A DNA stretch of 21,085 bases. It comes from Chloromonas sp. AAM2 (taxonomy: Eukaryota > Chlorophyta > Chlorophyceae > Chlamydomonadales > Chlamydomonadaceae). The stretch lies in assembly GCA_004335635.1 (NCBI GenBank), contig QAXH01001067.1, positions 1 through 21,085 on the forward strand. The letters are read 5' to 3'. This document shows positions 19,385 through 21,085 of this stretch, in pieces (the stretch's first letter is position 1; every line of letters starts with the position of its first letter). Below the pieces are notes generated by a model. That model saw nothing but the letters and a program-made list of their open reading frames with translations. It searched no databases and was not told where the DNA came from. The position numbers and the translations under genes were made by a program.

Positions 19385-20886
19385 GTACTGGTGCTGCTGG
19401 CTCTGGTGGCAATGTCAATAGTGGTGCTGGTGGTTCAGCATTGGGGCAGCAGACGTGCGTGCACGTGCTGATGCAGCTAGTGTCAGTTCTAGGGCCCACT
19501 TGCCCCATAGAACTACTCGGGCTACTTGTATACGCCACCATCAGCTGGCTTGCACAGGGCAGGAAAGCAGGCCAGACTAGCTCGGTCACCGACAGCAGTT
19601 CGGATGCAGAACCGCTGCAGGAGGCCCAGCAGCGGCTGCATTTGGCGTCCGTGGTGCTATGGGCGGTGCAGGCCCGGCTGTCCAGCATCGGCTGCGCTGC
19701 TCCAGCGCCAGCTGATGTGGCTGCTGGTGTGGCCGTGCCTGCAGCTGTGCCATCGGAGTTGCTGGAGCTGCTGCGGTTGCTGCTGGATGCCTGTGTGCTT
19801 TCAGCAGAGCAAGCTCGTGCCTGCACAGCTGCTCTGCTGCCAGCTGCTGAGCCGGCCACACCAGCTGCAGCAGGAACCTCAGCCACCACAGCCAGATGCT
19901 TGGCTGCCTGTGGCGCACTAGTAGCAGCCTCTGCCTCACTCACCTCCAACCACCTAACCAGCAGCCCCCTCGATCCAACAGCCTTGCCTCACAGCCCTGA
20001 GCAACACTCCAGCACAGCCTTCACTTCACATGCCCACCGCCTTGCCATGCAGTTGCTAGCATCCGCAACCACCAAACAACCAACTGCCGCCCAAACATCA
20101 CCACTCACCACAAACCAATCAACCTCAGCAGCAGCAGCTCCTGCTTTGGTGTCAGGCACAACTGCAGCGCATGCCACAGCAGCCTTGCTATCGCAAGCTG
20201 CACTACAGCTGTCAGCCATGCAAGTGCGCCTCATGCAAGGCCCCATGCATGTGAACGCGTTGCCAGGTGCATGCGATCTGCATGAGCAAGGGACTCCGCT
20301 GTTTGCTCGCATGGCTAAGGCCTGGGCAGTGGGCCTGGAGCCTGGCACCAGCGGCCCGGTGCAATTGGCATGTGTGCGAGGACTACAAGCGGTGGTGCAG
20401 GTGCGAATGCAGGTTGAAAGGGTTGGCCACGGCATGATGGCAAGCCAAGTATGGCGGTTTGTCTTTTGGTTGTATTGTAGTTGGCTTGTCGACATTGGCA
20501 ATCTTATCTGCTCTGTGGGACGTCAATGCAGCACTATCAGCTCGATGTGGGCTGTCAACACATATCTATCTTCCGGCCACACCGTTGTAGTGCTTCAAAT
20601 GGTTGTTGTCAGTTTCAGGACTGCTCGATTCTGCACAAGATGTACAGGTCCCTTGATGTTTTGCTTACAGGCCTGCAGCACCGGCACCAGCTCTGGGTTC
20701 ATGCAAGCCTGCTGCACCGTGCTTGCCAGCCACACCTGCTTCCTGCCCTACGCGCACGGTCTTCACCTGCGCCCACCACCTGCTGCCCCGCTGTCTGTCA
20801 GGCCGCTGGTCAGAAACGGCCAGCCTGGCGGCTCACAGGGTGCACATGACGGCGACCAACCCACCCAACTGCTCAATGATTTACTG
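14191..20886 (+). CDS. Large Ala-rich, probably helical-repeat protein of unknown identity with SIM-like and NLS-like motifs; at least 11 exons, 3'-incomplete
   Basis: Exons: 14191-14347, 14468-14597, 14780-14901, 15063-15433, 15893-16027, 16663-16761, 17101-17658, 18088-18175, 18460-18789, 18938-20400, 20671-20886. All phases agree; 1223 codons are visible and the last donor (GTACGT, 20887) shows the gene continues. The start ATG is 14191. Segments such as VLSVTDFLLRTFPWLLESGF, EALQAMPTLINLAMGLVSAC and AAALLSVQQAALRVLQ look like amphipathic helices of a HEAT/armadillo-type solenoid. They are separated by disordered linkers: Asn/Pro/Gly-rich (about residues 180-245), Gly/Ala-rich, and Ala/Gln-rich with a 15-Ala run (about 796-810). 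DDDDDVVIVGE and RKRRRTK (about 628-656) suggest a nuclear, SUMO-binding protein. I do not recognise the family; the N-terminal solenoid of a PIKK kinase such as ATR is one guess. The 20400 donor could instead be 20412; both keep the frame. The last exon's frame is set by phase alone. Confidence 0.7.
15434..15892 (+). other. Intron 4 of the unknown large gene (459 bp)
   Basis: Donor GTGAGT at 15434 and acceptor TTTGCAG ending at 15892 join phase 0 to phase 0. An internal acceptor-like site (CTGCAG near 15778) is followed by an open stretch that soon meets TGA, so it is not taken as an exon. Confidence 0.55.
16028..16662 (+). other. Intron 5 of the unknown large gene (635 bp), with degenerate ACCAGGGTG-type repeats
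   Basis: The words ACCAGGG, CCAGGGTGTT and CACCATGCCAGGG recur around 16140, 16430, 16505, 16530 and 16628. They form a loose, decayed repeat family rather than a clean tandem array. The intron also holds a copy of the next exon's start, listed separately. Confidence 0.45.
16564..16597 (+). repeat. Decayed copy of an acceptor and exon start (exon 6 of the unknown gene)
   Basis: Sequence from CAG at 16564 closely matches that from CAG at 16660, the real acceptor and exon start, with the copies 96 bases apart. Translated, CSCWGAW corresponds to SSCWGAL. The upstream copy meets TGA a few codons later, so it cannot replace the exon. Confidence 0.65.
16762..17100 (+). other. Intron 6 of the unknown large gene (339 bp)
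   Basis: Donor GTGGGG and acceptor GGTGCAG ending at 17100, preceded by a T-rich stretch. Nothing else was recognised inside. Confidence 0.55.
17656..17763 (+). repeat. 18-bp minisatellite, six units, built on a 5' splice site
   Basis: The unit GAGGTGAGTTGATCGACC starts at 17656, so the exon end GAG and donor GTGAGT lie in the first unit. Units 1-4 (to 17727) are nearly identical and each carries an intact GAG|GTGAGT. Units 5 and 6 (to 17763) have GAGGTCA instead and have lost the donor. Each intact unit contains in-frame TGA, so only the first donor leaves the reading frame open. The rest of the intron, to 18087, shows a small GGGTTTGATCC duplication near 17787 and little else. Confidence 0.95.
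18681..18767 (+). other. Acidic VVIV motif plus basic cluster in the unknown gene (SIM-like and NLS-like)
   Basis: Five Asp codons (18681-18695) run directly into VVIV (18696-18707) and GE, the form of a type-b SUMO-interacting motif with its acidic flank. RKRRRTK (18747-18767) follows within 15 residues and matches a monopartite nuclear localisation signal. Both are on the exon 18460-18789 whose frame is fixed by phase on both sides. Confidence 0.6.
19333..19377 (+). repeat. (GCT)15 microsatellite encoding 15 alanines
   Basis: Fifteen uninterrupted GCT triplets sit in the frame of the long exon 18938-20400. The pure codon run, rather than mixed Ala codons, points to recent slippage and probable length variation between strains. 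Confidence 0.95.
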
Positions 20887-20952
20887 GTACGTGCTTGATA
20901 ACAAAGCAACACTCTGCTGCCTCAGTGATCGTGATGCACCTGTCATTGGCCA

Positions 20953-21085
20953 AGCTTTGCCTTGCCTTGCCTTGCCCATTTAGTTGCCAAGCTTTGCCTT
21001 GCCTTGCCCATTTACTTGCCAAGCTTTGCCTTGCCTTGCCCATTTAGTTGCCATGCTTTGCCTTGCCTTGCCCATTTAGTTGCCA
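20953..21085 (+). repeat. 32-bp minisatellite running off the right edge, inside an intron of the unknown gene
   Basis: Four units are visible: 20953-20989 (37 bp, with one extra TTGCC), 20990-21021, 21022-21053 and 21054-21085. Each unit itself contains TTGCC tandem copies followed by CATTTAGTTGCCA. Differences are single bases (TTAC for TTAG in unit 2, T for A at the start of unit 4). The array continues past the window. Confidence 0.95.

Noticed and set aside
18987..19949. 320-codon minus-strand Ala-rich ORF
   Set aside because: It mirrors the long GC-rich Ala exon on the plus strand. GCT/GCA-rich coding DNA commonly leaves the opposite strand open, and no splice or domain support exists.
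20671..20886. Alternative frame of the last exon (LQHRHQLWVHASLLHRACQP...)
   Set aside because: It looks reasonably protein-like, but it does not match the phase-0 end of the previous exon and stops before the donor. It would need a different donor upstream that I cannot support.
18724..20898. A single 724-codon plus-strand ORF as one uninterrupted gene
   Set aside because: Its ends run through introns. The donor at 18790, acceptor at 18937 and donor at 20401 bound the true coding part, and upstream exon phases fit only that model.
1..21085. Operons, CRISPR arrays, prokaryotic defence islands, tRNA or rRNA genes
   Set aside because: The interrupted genes are eukaryotic. No regularly spaced palindromic repeat array, cloverleaf or rRNA core sequence was seen on either strand.

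Overview
The window is nuclear DNA from a eukaryote, most likely a flagellated chlorophycean green alga. Three intron-dense genes are visible. Their exons of about 40-560 bp (one of about 1.46 kb) are split by GT...AG introns of about 90-680 bp. A TGTAA element, the usual green-algal polyadenylation signal, follows one stop codon. One gene encodes a dynein regulatory complex subunit, found in organisms with motile cilia. Low-complexity Ala/Gly/Gln tracts and abundant TGCATG motifs also fit this group. The species cannot be named from sequence alone.

Layout. (1) 1-1169, + strand: the 3' end of a Ty3/gypsy-type retrotransposon (integrase core plus chromodomain-like tail), interrupted by two in-frame TAG codons. 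(2) 1170-2366: no gene seen; it probably holds the rest of the element (3' LTR not delimited) and the 3' UTR of the next gene. (3) 2367-6769, - strand: an 11-exon gene of about 403 codons, rebuilt here from matching splice phases; it looks like the leucine-rich-repeat axonemal protein DRC5 (TCTE1/FAP155 family). (4) 6770-7096: a short divergent promoter region. (5) 7097-13708, + strand: a 13-exon gene of about 682 codons for a pentatricopeptide-repeat (PPR) protein, with a TGTAA signal 47 bases after the stop. (6) 13709-14190: intergenic. (7) 14191 to beyond the right edge, + strand: at least 11 exons and 1223 codons of a large Ala-rich, probably helical-repeat protein that I do not recognise; it carries an acidic/VVIV SUMO-interacting-like motif followed by a basic nuclear-localisation-like cluster.

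The genes are not an operon and no shared pathway is evident: one is axonemal, one is probably an organellar RNA-binding protein, one is probably nuclear. The head-to-head arrangement of the DRC5-like and PPR genes means they may share a promoter.

The most notable structure is a recurring pattern of short tandem duplications exactly at splice junctions: six 18-bp units at a 5' splice site (17656-17763), a 38-bp duplication copying another 5' splice site (10838-10913), and a decayed copy of an exon start with its 3' splice site (16564-16597). I found no convincing evidence for a new defence or mobile system. The unknown SIM/NLS protein and the splice-site duplications are the best leads.

All exon models come from reading frames, splice consensus and phase agreement. 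None has transcript support here.
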